A DNA stretch of 42,781 bases from Deltaproteobacteria bacterium (GCA_015228875.1 JADGCS010000028.1:1-42781), one strand, 5' to 3'; positions 15,795-24,158 are shown, numbered from the stretch's first letter. Notes: generated from the letters alone by a model not told the origin. Translations and numbers: made by a program.

Positions 15795-15918
15795 GCAGTT
15801 TGATGTGTTTTTAAGGACAAGTCGCCGTTTTGTTAAGGGTGTTAAGGGATGCTTAAGGGTGTTTAAGGTTGTTAGGGATCCTGCGTTTTCTGCCTGTGTG
15901 TTCCTGCCGTTTTGTGTG

Positions 15919-17304
15919 TTAAACCGTCCTCGAAAAAACAGGATTGCGCGCGTTTTTTTTGATCTCGTCGAGGTATTTATCAAAACACATCGCGATGTTT
16001 CTGACCACCAGATACCCGCGGGGCGTGATTTTAAGGCCGTCTGCATCGAGGGTGATCAGCCCGTCGTCTACAAAACCTGTCAGGAGTTTTAAGTCGTCCT
16101 TAAAGTAGGAATGAAAATCGATATTCTGTCTGGCCCCAAATTCTTTAAAATCAACCTCTCGGTGGCACATGATTTCGGTGATAAGGGACCTGCGGATTGT
16201 GTCGTCTGCCGACAGCATAAAACCGCGGTGTGTGGCTAAGCCTCGTTGTATGACAGCGGTTGTGTACGCTTCGATGGTTTTGTGATTTTGAAAATAATGG
16301 CCGCCCACAAACGAGATACTCGAAACACCGAGACCGATCTGGTGCGCATCGGCCCGTGTGGAGTACCCCATAAAGTTGCGGTGGATGCTCTTGTTCTTCA
16401 GGGCCGCATAGAGTTCGTCGCCCTCATCTGCAAAGTGATCGATGCCGATCAGGTGATAGCCGTGTGTGGTAAAAAAGTTGATCGCTGTTTCAAAGAGTCT
16501 TAGTTTCTGCTCCGGTGTCGGGATGTCCGTGTCTTTAAAGGATCGCTGGACGGGGTGGACCCACGGGACATGGGCGTACGAATAACAGGCGATGCGGTTG
16601 GGTTTGAGGAAGATGGTTTTTGCCAATGTGTCTTTAAATTGATCGATGCTGTTCTGCCCCGGGAGTCCGTAGATCAGGTCAAAGTTAAAATGCTCAAGGC
16701 CGATCTTTTTTAAATAGTCGATCATCCCCTTGGTGGTCGCAAAACTCTGAAAGCGGTTGATGAGTTTTTGAATCTCGTCGTTAAAGTCCTGAACCCCAAG
16801 CGAGATGCGGTTAAACCCCTCGGTCTTCAGGGTGTCGCAAAAACGCTGCATGTCGGGATCTTCCCTCGGGTGCATCTCGATCGCGATCTCTGCAGAGGGC
16901 AGGATGTTAAAATTGTCGCGTACCCTTTGCATGATCCTGCTGATCTCTTCGGGTGGAAGAAAGTTGGGGGTCCCGCCACCAAAGTGAATCTGCGAGCAGT
17001 CCCTGTTGGAATTTTTGAGCGCCTTGATGATATGATCCATTTCGATGAGCAGGGCATCAACATAGGGCCTGCTGCGGGAATGATCCTTCGTGATCACATG
17101 CATGCACCCGCAGAAGTGGCAGAGTTTTTTGCAGAAGGGGATGTGAAAATAAAGGCTCAACGGGTGTGCGCCGACGGCCTTGTTGATGCTGCTGATGTAG
17201 TCAGCGGCACCGACCGATGGCCTCCAGATGGGGACCGTCGGGTAGCTTGTGTACCTTGGACCGGGGACGTCGTATTTTTGCAGAAGTTCAAATGTGGTCA
17301 GCAT
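15919..17304 (-). CDS. hemN: Oxygen-independent coproporphyrinogen III dehydrogenase
   Basis: A 461-residue radical SAM enzyme with the cluster motif FHIPFCKKLCHFCGC (CxxxCxxCxC) and the HemN landmarks PGPRYTSYPT, IHFGGGTPNFL and GVQDFN. It converts coproporphyrinogen III to protoporphyrinogen IX without oxygen, two steps after HemE, whose gene lies in the same window. ATG 17304 gives the usual HemN N-terminus. The open frame continues upstream into a hairpin repeat, which should not be translated. Length and motifs favour true HemN over the shorter HemW. Confidence 0.93.
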   Translation of the reverse strand: MLTTFELLQKYDVPGPRYTSYPTVPIWRPSVGAADYISSINKAVGAHPLSLYFHIPFCKKLCHFCGCMHVITKDHSRSRPYVDALLIEMDHIIKALKNSNRDCSQIHFGGGTPNFLPPEEISRIMQRVRDNFNILPSAEIAIEMHPREDPDMQRFCDTLKTEGFNRISLGVQDFNDEIQKLINRFQSFATTKGMIDYLKKIGLEHFNFDLIYGLPGQNSIDQFKDTLAKTIFLKPNRIACYSYAHVPWVHPVQRSFKDTDIPTPEQKLRLFETAINFFTTHGYHLIGIDHFADEGDELYAALKNKSIHRNFMGYSTRADAHQIGLGVSSISFVGGHYFQNHKTIEAYTTAVIQRGLATHRGFMLSADDTIRRSLITEIMCHREVDFKEFGARQNIDFHSYFKDDLKLLTGFVDDGLITLDADGLKITPRGYLVVRNIAMCFDKYLDEIKKNARNPVFSRTV

Positions 17305-17349
17305 GGTGGTTGTCTTTATCCTACATTCGGCACTTGAAGCGTGCCGGGT

Positions 17350-17456
17350 GACAGGGGATGCCTGATTTAATTGGGTTCTACGCGACTTCCCGTGCATCAC
17401 CAGTTGGGTGAGCAACTTTGACTCTCCGAACCCAATTAAATCAGGCATCCCCTGTC
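17350..17456. repeat. Hairpin element H1 (conserved loop, unique stem)
   Basis: A perfect 29-bp inverted repeat: GACAGGGGATGCCTGATTTA then ATTGGGTTC at 17350-17378, and its complement at 17428-17456, around a 49-nt loop. The loop starts TACGCGACTTCCCGTGC and ends GCAACTTTGACTCTCC, as in H2 at 18301. T5 follows. It lies between the divergent hemN and the small membrane protein gene, so it is not a simple terminator for either. Confidence 0.9.
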
Positions 17457-17532
17457 TTTTTGTTCATTGATGCCGCCGTTTTTAGGTTTATTGTTGCTGG
17501 TAAAATGCGGCCTTTAGTGCTAATTTAAAAAC

Positions 17533-17898
17533 ATGTCCAAGGCAAAATTAATGTGGGCTGTTTTGATGACCTTGTTTGTCATGCCGGGTTCCGGTCATTT
17601 TTTGGTCGGGCGCAAGCTGCGGGGAGTCCTACTGGTTGCGGTTGTCTCGGTGATTCTGTTTGCCTTTTCATTTCATGTGATTCTTGTGCTTAAACAGAAC
17701 ATGCCCGTGATTATCAAGGGGCAGATGGATCTTGTGCAGATGATGGAGTTCTCTACGGCGCTCAGTCAAAACATCCTGGAGGGGCATGCCTTTGCCCTCA
17801 AGACATACCTCTTTCTGCTGGGTGTCTGCTACATCGTCGGTGCGGCAGATCTCTTCTGGATTTATTTCGATGATCAATCAAAAAACATGACCGTGTAA
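17533..17898 (+). CDS. Small integral membrane protein, unknown function
   Basis: A 121-residue protein with membrane segments at about 6-22, 32-55 and 90-111, and a short motif MPGSGHFLVGRKLRG after the first. That pattern (PG-GH--xGR--RG) recalls small TM2-like or DUF6677-like membrane proteins. The resemblance is by eye only. The ATG has no strong Shine-Dalgarno sequence. It is divergent from hemN, with hairpin H1 between them, and is followed by about 200 bases and two T-tailed hairpins. Confidence 0.6.
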   Translation: MSKAKLMWAVLMTLFVMPGSGHFLVGRKLRGVLLVAVVSVILFAFSFHVILVLKQNMPVIIKGQMDLVQMMEFSTALSQNILEGHAFALKTYLFLLGVCYIVGAADLFWIYFDDQSKNMTV

Positions 17899-18113
17899 TG
17901 TGATCTGCGATCACTTTGTCGCCCGTGCCCGCTTTTGATCCTCCTTTATCCACACAGTATCTCTTGTTGACTTTTTTGGGCGTAAAAAAAGGAAGGAAGC
18001 CGGAGTAAGAGGGGGGTCTTAAACCGGCTTGAAGGGGGTACTTAGGGGTATAAAGGGGCAATAAGTTTTTCCTCTGTTACGAGGAAAGGGTCGATTTTCA
18101 ATATACTGTAATA

Positions 18114-18146
18114 GCATTTGCGGTGCCAAATGCCGCAGTTTTTTTT
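18114..18146 (+). terminator. Rho-independent terminator
   Basis: GCATTTG (18114-18120) and CAAATGC (18127-18133) around a 6-nt loop, then CGCAG and eight T. An alternative stem TGCGG/CCGCA ends directly at the T tract. Confidence 0.6.
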
Positions 18147-18154
18147 ATTTTTTT

Positions 18155-18186
18155 AACCCCGCGTAATGACGAGGGTTGTTTTTTTT
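18155..18186 (+). terminator. Second tandem terminator
   Basis: AACCC (18155-18159) pairs with GGGTT (18173-18177), with an inner CGT/ACG pair, then G and eight T. Confidence 0.5.
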
Positions 18187-18300
18187 CTAAATTTGCAGAG
18201 CAGGACAGGTTGGGTGGTCGATGCCACAAACTCATAAAATCGTGTGGGGGTGCGACTACACCATGTTGGTGTCATTTATTTAAAAAACAGTTGAAGGGTA

Positions 18301-18420
18301 CAGGGCGACAGGAGATATGGGGTTTTATTGGGTTCTACGCGACTTCCCGTGCCTCACCTGTTTGTTGCGCAACTTTGACTCTCCGAACTCAATAAAACCC
18401 CATATCTCCTGTCGCCTGGC
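18301..18420. repeat. Hairpin element H2 (conserved loop, unique stem)
   Basis: A 32-bp inverted repeat with one mismatch: GGCGACAGGAGATATGGGGT then TTTATTGGGTTC at 18304-18335, and its complement at 18385-18416. The 49-nt loop (18336-18384) differs from that of H1 only in about ten central bases, while the outer stem sequence is unrelated apart from the inner TTGGGTTC. It lies between the convergent 17533 gene and fusA. Confidence 0.9.
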
Positions 18421-18438
18421 GTGGTTTAATTTTTAGGT

Positions 18439-20526
18439 CTACAATTCGGCCCTGTTTTTTTGATAGGACCTGATTAATTGTTCCTGTGTGAGTTTGGGGA
18501 CGGGGGTGTAATGGGCAAACTCCATTGTAAATTCACCCTTGCCCTGTGTGACAGAGCGCAGGTCGGTTGCAAAGCCAAACATGGAGGCTAAGGGGGAATG
18601 GCTCTCGATGATCACCAGATCGTCTTCTGTGCCTGTGGTGATAATCATCCCACGTCTCTGGTTGATGAGTCCTACGGCCGCCCCCTGAAATTCTCCTGGG
18701 ACGCAGATCTCAAGTTTCATGACGGGTTCTAGAATAACCGGGTTTGCTTTGTGGTAGTTTTCCCTGATTAAGGCCTCGGCGCAGAGTTTAAAGGCAAGAT
18801 CCGATGAATCGACAGGGTGATCATTGCCATCATAGACCGTCATTTTAACACCCACAACGGGTTGTCCAATGAGCAGGCCTTCTTTGAGTTGTTTTTGAAA
18901 TCCCTTGTCGCACGATGGGATGTACTCCTTGGGTATGTTGCCGCCGGATACTTTATTTTCAAAGAGATAATTTCCCTGTTCAATCGGGAGGGGCTCCATT
19001 TTGGCAAAGATCTTGGCGTACTGCCCCGCACCGCCCGTTTGTTTTTTATGGGTGTGGCTTACATCGATGGGGAGTGTGATGGCCTCCCGATAGGCGACCT
19101 TTGGCTCTCCTACCAGCACGGGGCAATTGTATTCGCGCTGAATGCGTTCTACGTAGATGAAAAGGTGAAGCTCTCCCATGCCAGAGATGATGGTCTGGCC
19201 GCTTTCTTCGTCATAACGGACCTTGAATGTGGGGTCCTCCTTCGAAAAACGGTTGAGGGCCTTTGAAAATTTATCTGCATCCTCGTGAATTTTGGGTTCT
19301 ACCGAGATATCAATGACTGTTTCGGGCACATGCATGGACGTCATTGAATACACAACCTTTCCGTCGGTAAACGTATCGCCGGAGGCGCAGTCGATGCCGA
19401 AGAGGGCGATGATATCGCCCGCATATCCCTTGTCGATCTCGTGCATCTCGTTTGAGTGCATGCGGACCAGCCGCGAGACCTTGTTTTTTTTTCGGTCTTT
19501 GGAATTGTAAATATAATCGCCTTTGCAGAGAACGCCCTGATAAACCCGTAAATAGGTGAGTTGTCCGTAGCGGCCGTCTTCGAGTTTAAAGGCAAGACCG
19601 ACAAAGGGCTGGTTGTCTTCACATTTCATGATGACGGCCTGTTCGTTGTTTTCGAGGTCAAGCGCGTGGTGATCTGTCTCGTTGGGGGCCGGCAGAAAAG
19701 CACCAATGGCATCGAGCAGGGGTTGGACCCCCTTGTTCTTGAAGGCGGACCCCATATAGACGGGGACAAATTTTAATTGGAGTGTGGCCTTGCGTATCGC
19801 AGAGACGAGGTCCTCCTCTGAAATTTCTTCTTCATCCAGATAAAGCTCGGCTATGTGATTATCGACATCGGCAACGGCCTCAATAAGTTTTTGGCGAAAG
19901 ACATGGGCCTCTTCTTCCATGTCTTCCGGGATCCCTTTGATGATCACATCTTCGCCGTTGTCTCCCTCGAAATACAGGGCTTTCATTTGCAGAAGATCAA
20001 TAATGCCTTCGTGTTTGTCCTCTAACCCTATGGGAAGACACAGGGCGTGCGCGTTAAGGCCGAGCTTTTGATGGAGTTGTCCAATGATCCGCAGTGGATT
20101 TGCCCCTGTGCGGTCAAGTTTGTTGATAAAGGCAATGCGGGGGACACTGTAGCGGTTCATTTGGCGTGTGACGGTCAAGGACTGGGACTGGATACCCGCA
20201 ACACCGCATAAAACAAGGATCGCCCCGTCGAGGACCCTTAAGGCCCGTTCGACCTCAACGGTAAAATCCACATGACCAGGGGTATCGATGATGTTAATTT
20301 CGTTGTTTTTCCATTCGATATATGTGGCTGCAGATTGGATGGTGATGCCTTTCTCTCTTTCGAGGTCCATAGAATCCATCTTGGCGCCGGCACCTGATTT
20401 TCCCTTGACCTCTTCCATTTTATGTATTTTGCCGGCATAAAAGAGGATGCGTTCTGTTAAGGTTGTCTTTCCAGAGTCAATATGGGCCGAGATACCAATG
20501 TTTCGAACATTTTCTAATGCAATCAT
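18439..20526 (-). CDS. fusA: Elongation factor G (spdEFG1-like subfamily)
   Basis: A 695-residue translational GTPase that moves tRNA and mRNA through the ribosome. The G motifs are [17 protein letters not shown] and NKLDRTGA, and all five EF-G domains are covered. [15 protein letters not shown] with KMEEVKGK and [20 protein letters not shown] are hallmarks of the spirochaete/planctomycete/delta EF-G1 type, close to mitochondrial EF-G1. Organisms with it usually carry a second EF-G for recycling. ATG 20526 is preferred, as GGAG lies six bases upstream; an ATG four codons earlier overlaps that site. The gene stands alone, away from rpsL/rpsG/tuf. Confidence 0.93.
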   Translation of the reverse strand: MIALENVRNIGISAHIDSGKTTLTERILFYAGKIHKMEEVKGKSGAGAKMDSMDLEREKGITIQSAATYIEWKNNEINIIDTPGHVDFTVEVERALRVLDGAILVLCGVAGIQSQSLTVTRQMNRYSVPRIAFINKLDRTGANPLRIIGQLHQKLGLNAHALCLPIGLEDKHEGIIDLLQMKALYFEGDNGEDVIIKGIPEDMEEEAHVFRQKLIEAVADVDNHIAELYLDEEEISEEDLVSAIRKATLQLKFVPVYMGSAFKNKGVQPLLDAIGAFLPAPNETDHHALDLENNEQAVIMKCEDNQPFVGLAFKLEDGRYGQLTYLRVYQGVLCKGDYIYNSKDRKKNKVSRLVRMHSNEMHEIDKGYAGDIIALFGIDCASGDTFTDGKVVYSMTSMHVPETVIDISVEPKIHEDADKFSKALNRFSKEDPTFKVRYDEESGQTIISGMGELHLFIYVERIQREYNCPVLVGEPKVAYREAITLPIDVSHTHKKQTGGAGQYAKIFAKMEPLPIEQGNYLFENKVSGGNIPKEYIPSCDKGFQKQLKEGLLIGQPVVGVKMTVYDGNDHPVDSSDLAFKLCAEALIRENYHKANPVILEPVMKLEICVPGEFQGAAVGLINQRRGMIITTGTEDDLVIIESHSPLASMFGFATDLRSVTQGKGEFTMEFAHYTPVPKLTQEQLIRSYQKNRAEL

Positions 20527-20574
20527 GTCAGTCTCCATCGGGGAAAAGAGTATATGTGCTCGCTATCCCGGAGT

Positions 20575-20679
20575 TATAAAGGTGATTGAGCACAGCTGCG
20601 TCCCTCGAAAGCAGAAGCATGCAGCCGTGCCCCCCAAGTGGATTTCCTTCGGGGTCTCAAAGTCAAGTTGAGTTACTTG
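20575..20679 (+). repeat. 88-bp repeat family, copy R1 (diverged)
   Basis: The ends match the family (GGTGATTGAGC near the start; TCAAAGTCAAGTTGAGTTACTTG-like end). The middle is replaced by a GC-rich hairpin around GCTGCG...GCAGAAGCATGCAGC. It lies in the fusA/ferredoxin spacer, directly before R2. Confidence 0.6.
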
Positions 20680-20681
20680 AT

Positions 20682-20769
20682 GTACAGGAATTTCAAAGTT
20701 GACAGAGCGCGGGTGCATTCCTCGCAAAATAAAGGAATTCAACCGCGTCAAAGTCAAGTTAGTAACTTG
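20682..20769 (+). repeat. 88-bp repeat family, copy R2
   Basis: It runs from GTACAGGAATTTCAAAGTTG to the palindromic end CAAGTTAGTAACTTG. The core GAGCGCGGGTGCATTCCTCG pairs partly with GGAATTCAACCGCGTC. It is nearly identical to R3, 150 bases downstream. Confidence 0.88.
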
Positions 20770-20831
20770 TTTTTTTGGACGCGGATGATATCGCAAAATT
20801 GGGTGTAAAATAAAGTATTATTTATATTTAC

Positions 20832-20919
20832 GTATAGGAATTTCAAAGTCGACAGAGCGCGGGTGCATTTTTCGCAAAATGAAGGAATTCAACCGCGTCA
20901 AAGTCAAGTTAGTAACTTG
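20832..20919 (+). repeat. 88-bp repeat family, copy R3
   Basis: Same layout as R2. The apical hairpin is CATTTT-TCGC-AAAATG. The terminal CAAGTTAGTAACTTG abuts the ribosome binding site of the ferredoxin gene (GGGAG at 20919-20923). Confidence 0.9.
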
Positions 20920-20934
20920 GGAGAAAAACAAACT

Positions 20935-21213
20935 ATGCCAACGATCAATTTTCTATACGACAGAAAGAGCATAGAGGTTTCTTCAGGTACTACTATGCAG
21001 GAGGCAGCCGACACTGCCGGTGCGACCATCCCCTTTGGCTGCCGCATGGGCAGTTGCGGTTCGTGTCGTTGTCTCATCAAAAAGGGCAGCGAAAACGTCA
21101 ATGCCCCGACAAACGAAGAAGTGGAATTATTCGACAACCTCACATCCGTTGGCAATAACGAACGTCTTGCCTGCCAGATCGTGGTGTATGGAGATGTGGA
21201 GATACAAAGCTGA
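20935..21213 (+). CDS. [2Fe-2S] ferredoxin
   Basis: A 92-residue plant-type ferredoxin. The cluster ligands are Cys36, Cys41 and Cys44 in GCRMGSCGSC and Cys80 in ERLACQ (C-x4-C-x2-C-x35-C). It carries single electrons in the cytoplasm. The partner enzyme is not adjacent. ATG 20935 is chosen because the frame upstream runs into repeat R3; GGGAG lies 11 bases before it. A long perfect hairpin begins at the stop codon. Confidence 0.92.
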   Translation: MPTINFLYDRKSIEVSSGTTMQEAADTAGATIPFGCRMGSCGSCRCLIKKGSENVNAPTNEEVELFDNLTSVGNNERLACQIVVYGDVEIQS

Positions 21214-21251
21214 TCAGCCCTGATCAGCCCTGCGGGCTGATCAGGGCTGAT
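21213..21251 (+). terminator. Perfect 18-bp hairpin after the ferredoxin gene
   Basis: ATCAGCCCTGATCAGCCC (21213-21230) and its exact complement (21234-21251) flank a TGC loop, starting at the stop codon. Only GGTTTTTGG follows, so the T tract is weak. The arm itself is a tandem of ATCAGCCCTG. Confidence 0.6.
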
Positions 21252-21301
21252 GGTTTTTGGTGGTTCGTGGTTCGTAATTGGGGGGGAATGAATGATGGTT
21301 G

Positions 21302-21347
21302 GTGTTTTCGTTCTTTGTTCACGTTGTTCGATCTTTGTTTTTTGGGC
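21302..21347 (-). repeat. Dispersed AT-rich repeat, copy C
   Basis: The minus strand reads CCCAAAAAACAAAGATCGAA then CAACGTGAACAAAGAACG, close to two plus-strand copies at 41431-41523. Confidence 0.6.
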
Positions 21348-21354
21348 TCTAGAA

Positions 21355-21528
21355 CATAACCCGCATAAAGCGGAAAACACTACGCGGGCGGACACCATGC
21401 AAAAATTGATGCCGAAACGCGTAGAAAAAACCTTCCAAGGTTCTAAGTAGGTTTTTTCTACGCGTTTCGGCAACAATATTTTACGAGGTGCCAGCCCGCG
21501 CAGTATTTTCAGCTTTATGCGGGTTATG
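21355..21528. repeat. Nested 174-base inverted repeat H3
   Basis: Outer arms CATAACCCGCATAAAGC (21355-21371) and complement (21512-21528) are perfect. They continue inward with near-complementary GGAAAACACTACGCGGGCGG and CCCGCGCAGTATTTTC, where several mismatches are A.C/G.T type. An inner perfect 23-bp arm pair (GCCGAAACGCGTAGAAAAAA then CCT at 21411-21433; complement 21449-21471) closes on a 15-nt loop. The right arm runs into the earliest possible start codons of the next gene. Confidence 0.88.
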
Positions 21529-21549
21529 CATATTTTTTTCAAGGTGTTT

Positions 21550-22626
21550 GTGATCACAAAGACAGTTCCAACAAAATACTGGCATCTTCTCAAGGACGGT
21601 CGTGTGCAGTGTGACCTCTGTCCCCGATTTTGCAAGATCAGGGAGGGCGGGCGTGGGCTGTGCTTTGTGAGGGCAAACGAGCGCAGCCAGATTGTGCTGA
21701 CGACCTACGGCAGATCCAGCGGTTTTTGCATCGACCCCATAGAAAAAAAACCACTGCATCATTTTTTTCCGGGGACACCCATCCTTTCGTTTGGAACAGC
21801 GGGGTGTAACCTGGCGTGCAGGTTTTGCCAGAACTGGGCCATCAGCAGGTCTCGTGAGGTGGATGGGCTCTCTGCGGTTGCTGCTCCCGAAAAAATAGCC
21901 CGTGTCGCGGCGCAGGCTGGGTGCCGCTCTGTGGCGTTTACGTATAACGATCCGGTTGTTTTTTTGGAATATGCTGTCGATACAGCCATAGCGTGTCATG
22001 AACGGGGAATAAAGACTGTTGCTGTGACAGCGGGGGAGATCAACAGCGCCCCGCGTCGCGATTTTTTTAAACACATCGATGCGGCAAATGTAGATCTCAA
22101 GGCCTTTACCGAGAGTTTTTATCGGGAGTTGTGCTCAGGACACCTTAAGGCGGTCATGGATACGCTGTTGTATCTCAAAAACGAGACCGCGGTCTGGTTT
22201 GAGATCACAACATTGTTGATCCCCGGAGAAAACGACTCCCCCTCAGAGATCGATAAGATGACCCAGTGGATTTTTAAAAATCTTGGGCCCGATTGCCCGC
22301 TCCATTTTTCTGCGTTCCATCCCGATTTTAAAATGTTCGATAAAAAAAGGACACCCTCTCAAACTCTTTTTATGGCACGCGATATCGCCATAAAAAACGG
22401 GATGCATTATGTGTACACCGGTAATATCCATGACCCCGCAGGCGGCAGCACCTATTGCAGTGCCTGTCACAAAAGAATGATAGGCCGGGATGGGTACGAA
22501 ATTGCTGAGTGGAACCTTACAGAAAATGCCTGTCGATATTGTGGTGCTGTCTGCGCAGGTTATTTTGAGTCGGCACCAGGCATGTTTGGGGCACAGAGGC
22601 AGCCCGTCAACATGGGGGAATACTAA
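21550..22626 (+). CDS. amrS: AmmeMemoRadiSam system radical SAM enzyme
   Basis: A 358-residue protein with two cysteine-rich ends and a radical SAM barrel. The N-terminus has CDLCPRFCKIREGGRGLCFV, the radical cluster motif is GCNLACRFCQNW, and the C-terminus has YCSACHKRMIGRDGY and ACRYCGAVC. This is the AmrS/PflA-like pattern. The family occurs with AMMECR1 and MEMO proteins; neither partner is next to it. GTG 21550 is chosen because AAGG lies six bases before it. ATGs at 21517 and 21526 fall in the arm of hairpin H3. Confidence 0.87.
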   Translation: MITKTVPTKYWHLLKDGRVQCDLCPRFCKIREGGRGLCFVRANERSQIVLTTYGRSSGFCIDPIEKKPLHHFFPGTPILSFGTAGCNLACRFCQNWAISRSREVDGLSAVAAPEKIARVAAQAGCRSVAFTYNDPVVFLEYAVDTAIACHERGIKTVAVTAGEINSAPRRDFFKHIDAANVDLKAFTESFYRELCSGHLKAVMDTLLYLKNETAVWFEITTLLIPGENDSPSEIDKMTQWIFKNLGPDCPLHFSAFHPDFKMFDKKRTPSQTLFMARDIAIKNGMHYVYTGNIHDPAGGSTYCSACHKRMIGRDGYEIAEWNLTENACRYCGAVCAGYFESAPGMFGAQRQPVNMGEY

Positions 22627-22764
22627 CAAAAATGGCCTCTTATTCTGCCTGTGTTGTGCAACAATTTCCCCTTAAAAAACGGCAAATATTGCCCACTTTT
22701 TCCGGCCACTTAAATTATACGTCGGAAACTCTTTTCATTTCAACCAATTGAAAACTGGGTGTTT

Positions 22765-22781
22765 TTGGCATTGTCCTTGCA
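22765..22781 (+). promoter_or_regulatory. Sigma-54 promoter (-24/-12)
   Basis: TTGGCAT-TGTCC-TTGCA: GG at 22767-22768 and GC at 22779-22780 are 12 bases apart, matching TTGGCAC-N5-TTGCA with one change. Transcription would start near 22791. A small inverted repeat GGCAA-ATA-TTGCC lies about 85 bases upstream and could be an activator site. Confidence 0.72.
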
Positions 22782-22790
22782 TGTAACTCT

Positions 22791-22825
22791 GGATGTGGCA
22801 AAGGGCTAGGTAGCGGACGGCATCC
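22791..22825 (+). promoter_or_regulatory. Possible structured 5' leader
   Basis: GGATG and CATCC close a 25-base interior (TGGCAAAGGGCTAGGTAGC then GGACGG) exactly at the predicted sigma-54 transcript start, about 65 bases before the ATG. The GCAAAG and GGTAGC words recall c-di-GMP riboswitch pieces, but the full fold is not there. Confidence 0.25.
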
Positions 22826-22890
22826 TTCATACATACTTTCTTAATATACACATCGCAAGGCCGGTGGCCATTTGGGTTGGAGGGTTTTGT

Positions 22891-23904
22891 ATGGGCAGAC
22901 GTGAGAAAGTCGCATCACTGGTTGATATCCATGTGCAGAGGTTCATTCGCGGCAAACAGGGTACAGACTACAATGTGGTGGACTTTATGACCGCGCATGA
23001 AAAGCTGGAGGCCTCTCAAAAACTTCTTTCGTATTGTTTTAAGAACATCAAGCAGTGGGGTCGGGTTGAGAGGATTCTTTCCCGTATTCTGTCTCTGATT
23101 CCGCATGTCCCGTCTGCAAAGAGGTATCATTGTCTATCAGAGATCATGGAGCTCCTCCTTAAATCACACAGGCTTCAAACCAGAGATATTTATAACGTCC
23201 TTGATTTTTCTGTTGTGGAGTCTTTGCAGCCCCTTGAAATTTTAACTCTCGCCAACACGCTTGCAGACCAAATGAATCAAAATGATGATGTCCTGCGAGA
23301 GGCGTCCCTGTGGGGTTTGATCAGGCTTATCCCGCATATGCACTCGGTCAATCAGCGTGAGTATGCCCACGATGTGTTTTATCTTCACAGGGATTTTTGT
23401 CTGAGGGGCTGTGTCCTCGAAGCCCTGACAACCCTGATCTTCAGCATGGACCAGGAGGCGCGCGCCGGTATGATTTTCTTTTTTGCGGACATTCTCAAGG
23501 AGAACGATTGCAGGGACGCCAAATATTTTACCCTGCATCTGCTTCAGTGTGTGACGGCGTCTCTGCCCGAGGGGGAGCGCGTTCTTGTGGCCGACGTCGT
23601 GCTGCCGCTGGTTTATTTTAGTGATATCGAGATTGTCAAGAGGGCCGTGGACTTTTTTGCCGTGACCATCAGCCTGTTACCGCAGAGTGAAAGGGGCCAT
23701 TACACACAGGTTATAGCGGGGCTCATCAACGATTTGTCAGTCAAGCCTCATGTGGTCAATGTTCTGGAAAGGGCGCTGCCCTTTTTAAGTGGGGAGGACG
23801 AGAGGGAGCACTTTAGGGAACTCTTGGACCAGTATCACAGCGATTATTTTTACAATGACCGCAGAGATAAAGATTTTGGAGAAGTGTATTGTCATGACTG
23901 TTAA
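22891..23904 (+). CDS. Helical-repeat (HEAT-like) protein, unknown function
   Basis: A 337-residue, all-helical protein with successive amphipathic pairs resembling HEAT or ARM repeats (e.g. VLREASLWGLIRLIPHMHSV, EIVKRAVDFFAVTISLLPQS). It has no signal peptide or membrane segment and ends with GEVYCHDC. GGAGGG precedes the ATG at 22891; an earlier in-frame start lacks one. Transcription from a sigma-54 promoter with a roughly 100-base leader is predicted. A role as a binding scaffold is inference from the fold. Confidence 0.68.
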   Translation: MGRREKVASLVDIHVQRFIRGKQGTDYNVVDFMTAHEKLEASQKLLSYCFKNIKQWGRVERILSRILSLIPHVPSAKRYHCLSEIMELLLKSHRLQTRDIYNVLDFSVVESLQPLEILTLANTLADQMNQNDDVLREASLWGLIRLIPHMHSVNQREYAHDVFYLHRDFCLRGCVLEALTTLIFSMDQEARAGMIFFFADILKENDCRDAKYFTLHLLQCVTASLPEGERVLVADVVLPLVYFSDIEIVKRAVDFFAVTISLLPQSERGHYTQVIAGLINDLSVKPHVVNVLERALPFLSGEDEREHFRELLDQYHSDYFYNDRRDKDFGEVYCHDC

Positions 23905-23923
23905 TGGGGAGAGACCCCCCTGT

Positions 23924-24069
23924 CATGGGAGGCAGTCGATTTAGACCGTAAATCGAACAGACTCACACGATACACGATATACGATACACGGAATGACTGG
24001 CATTTTCTCGTGTGTCGTGTATCGTGTATCGGGGATGCTGTCTAAATCGACAGCCTCCATGGGAGGCAG
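23924..24069. repeat. Nested inverted repeat H4 with direct-repeat ends
   Basis: Outer arms ATGGGAGGC-AGTCGATTTAGAC (23925-23946) and GTCTAAATCGAC-AGCCTCCAT (24040-24060) pair with one bulge and one mismatch. Inner arms at 23968-23990 and 24009-24031 (built from CGATACACGATA words) pair over 23 bp with two G.U wobbles in plus-strand RNA. CATGGGAGGCAG recurs at both ends (23924 and 24058). It lies between the helical-repeat gene and its terminator. Confidence 0.82.
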
Positions 24070-24088
24070 ATTCAGTTTTTACAAAACC

Positions 24089-24158
24089 GGTATCCATACC
24101 CGATGCGAGACAACATAAATAAGACTTAATATATTGTCGGGTATGGGTACTTTTTTTT
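24089..24158. terminator. Bidirectional terminator with long loop
   Basis: GGTATCCATACCCGA (24089-24103) pairs with TCGGGTATGGGTAC (24137-24150), followed by eight T. On the minus strand the same stem is followed by CGGTTTTG. It serves the converging genes at 22891 and 24157; the T tract overlaps the stop codon of the latter. Confidence 0.65.

Larger units (their letters stand above)
17899..18438. other. 540-base gene-free stretch rich in hairpins
   Basis: No convincing gene is seen. It contains small hairpins (TGATCTGCGATCA at 17900, TTTCCTC-TGTTAC-GAGGAAA near 18068), two terminator-like hairpins at 18114 and 18155, and the long hairpin H2. The stretch from 17980 to 18060 is purine-rich. 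A small RNA ending at one of the terminators is possible but unsupported. Confidence 0.5.

Noticed and set aside
17304-17448. A longer hemN reading frame with 48 extra N-terminal residues
   Set aside because: The extension translates hairpin H1 and is not found in the family; ATG 17304 gives the standard HemN start.
17350-17461. H1 as an ordinary terminator because of its T5 tail
   Set aside because: It lies between two divergent genes, so no transcript ends there, and its loop is conserved in H2, which lacks the T tail.
20575-20919. R1-R3 as a CRISPR array
   Set aside because: There are only three copies, each 88 bp or longer, unevenly spaced, with no uniform spacers and no cas genes.
22791-22825. 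A c-di-GMP-I riboswitch
   Set aside because: Only isolated words match; the tetraloop/receptor pair and second helix of the aptamer are absent. It is kept only as a possible structured leader.
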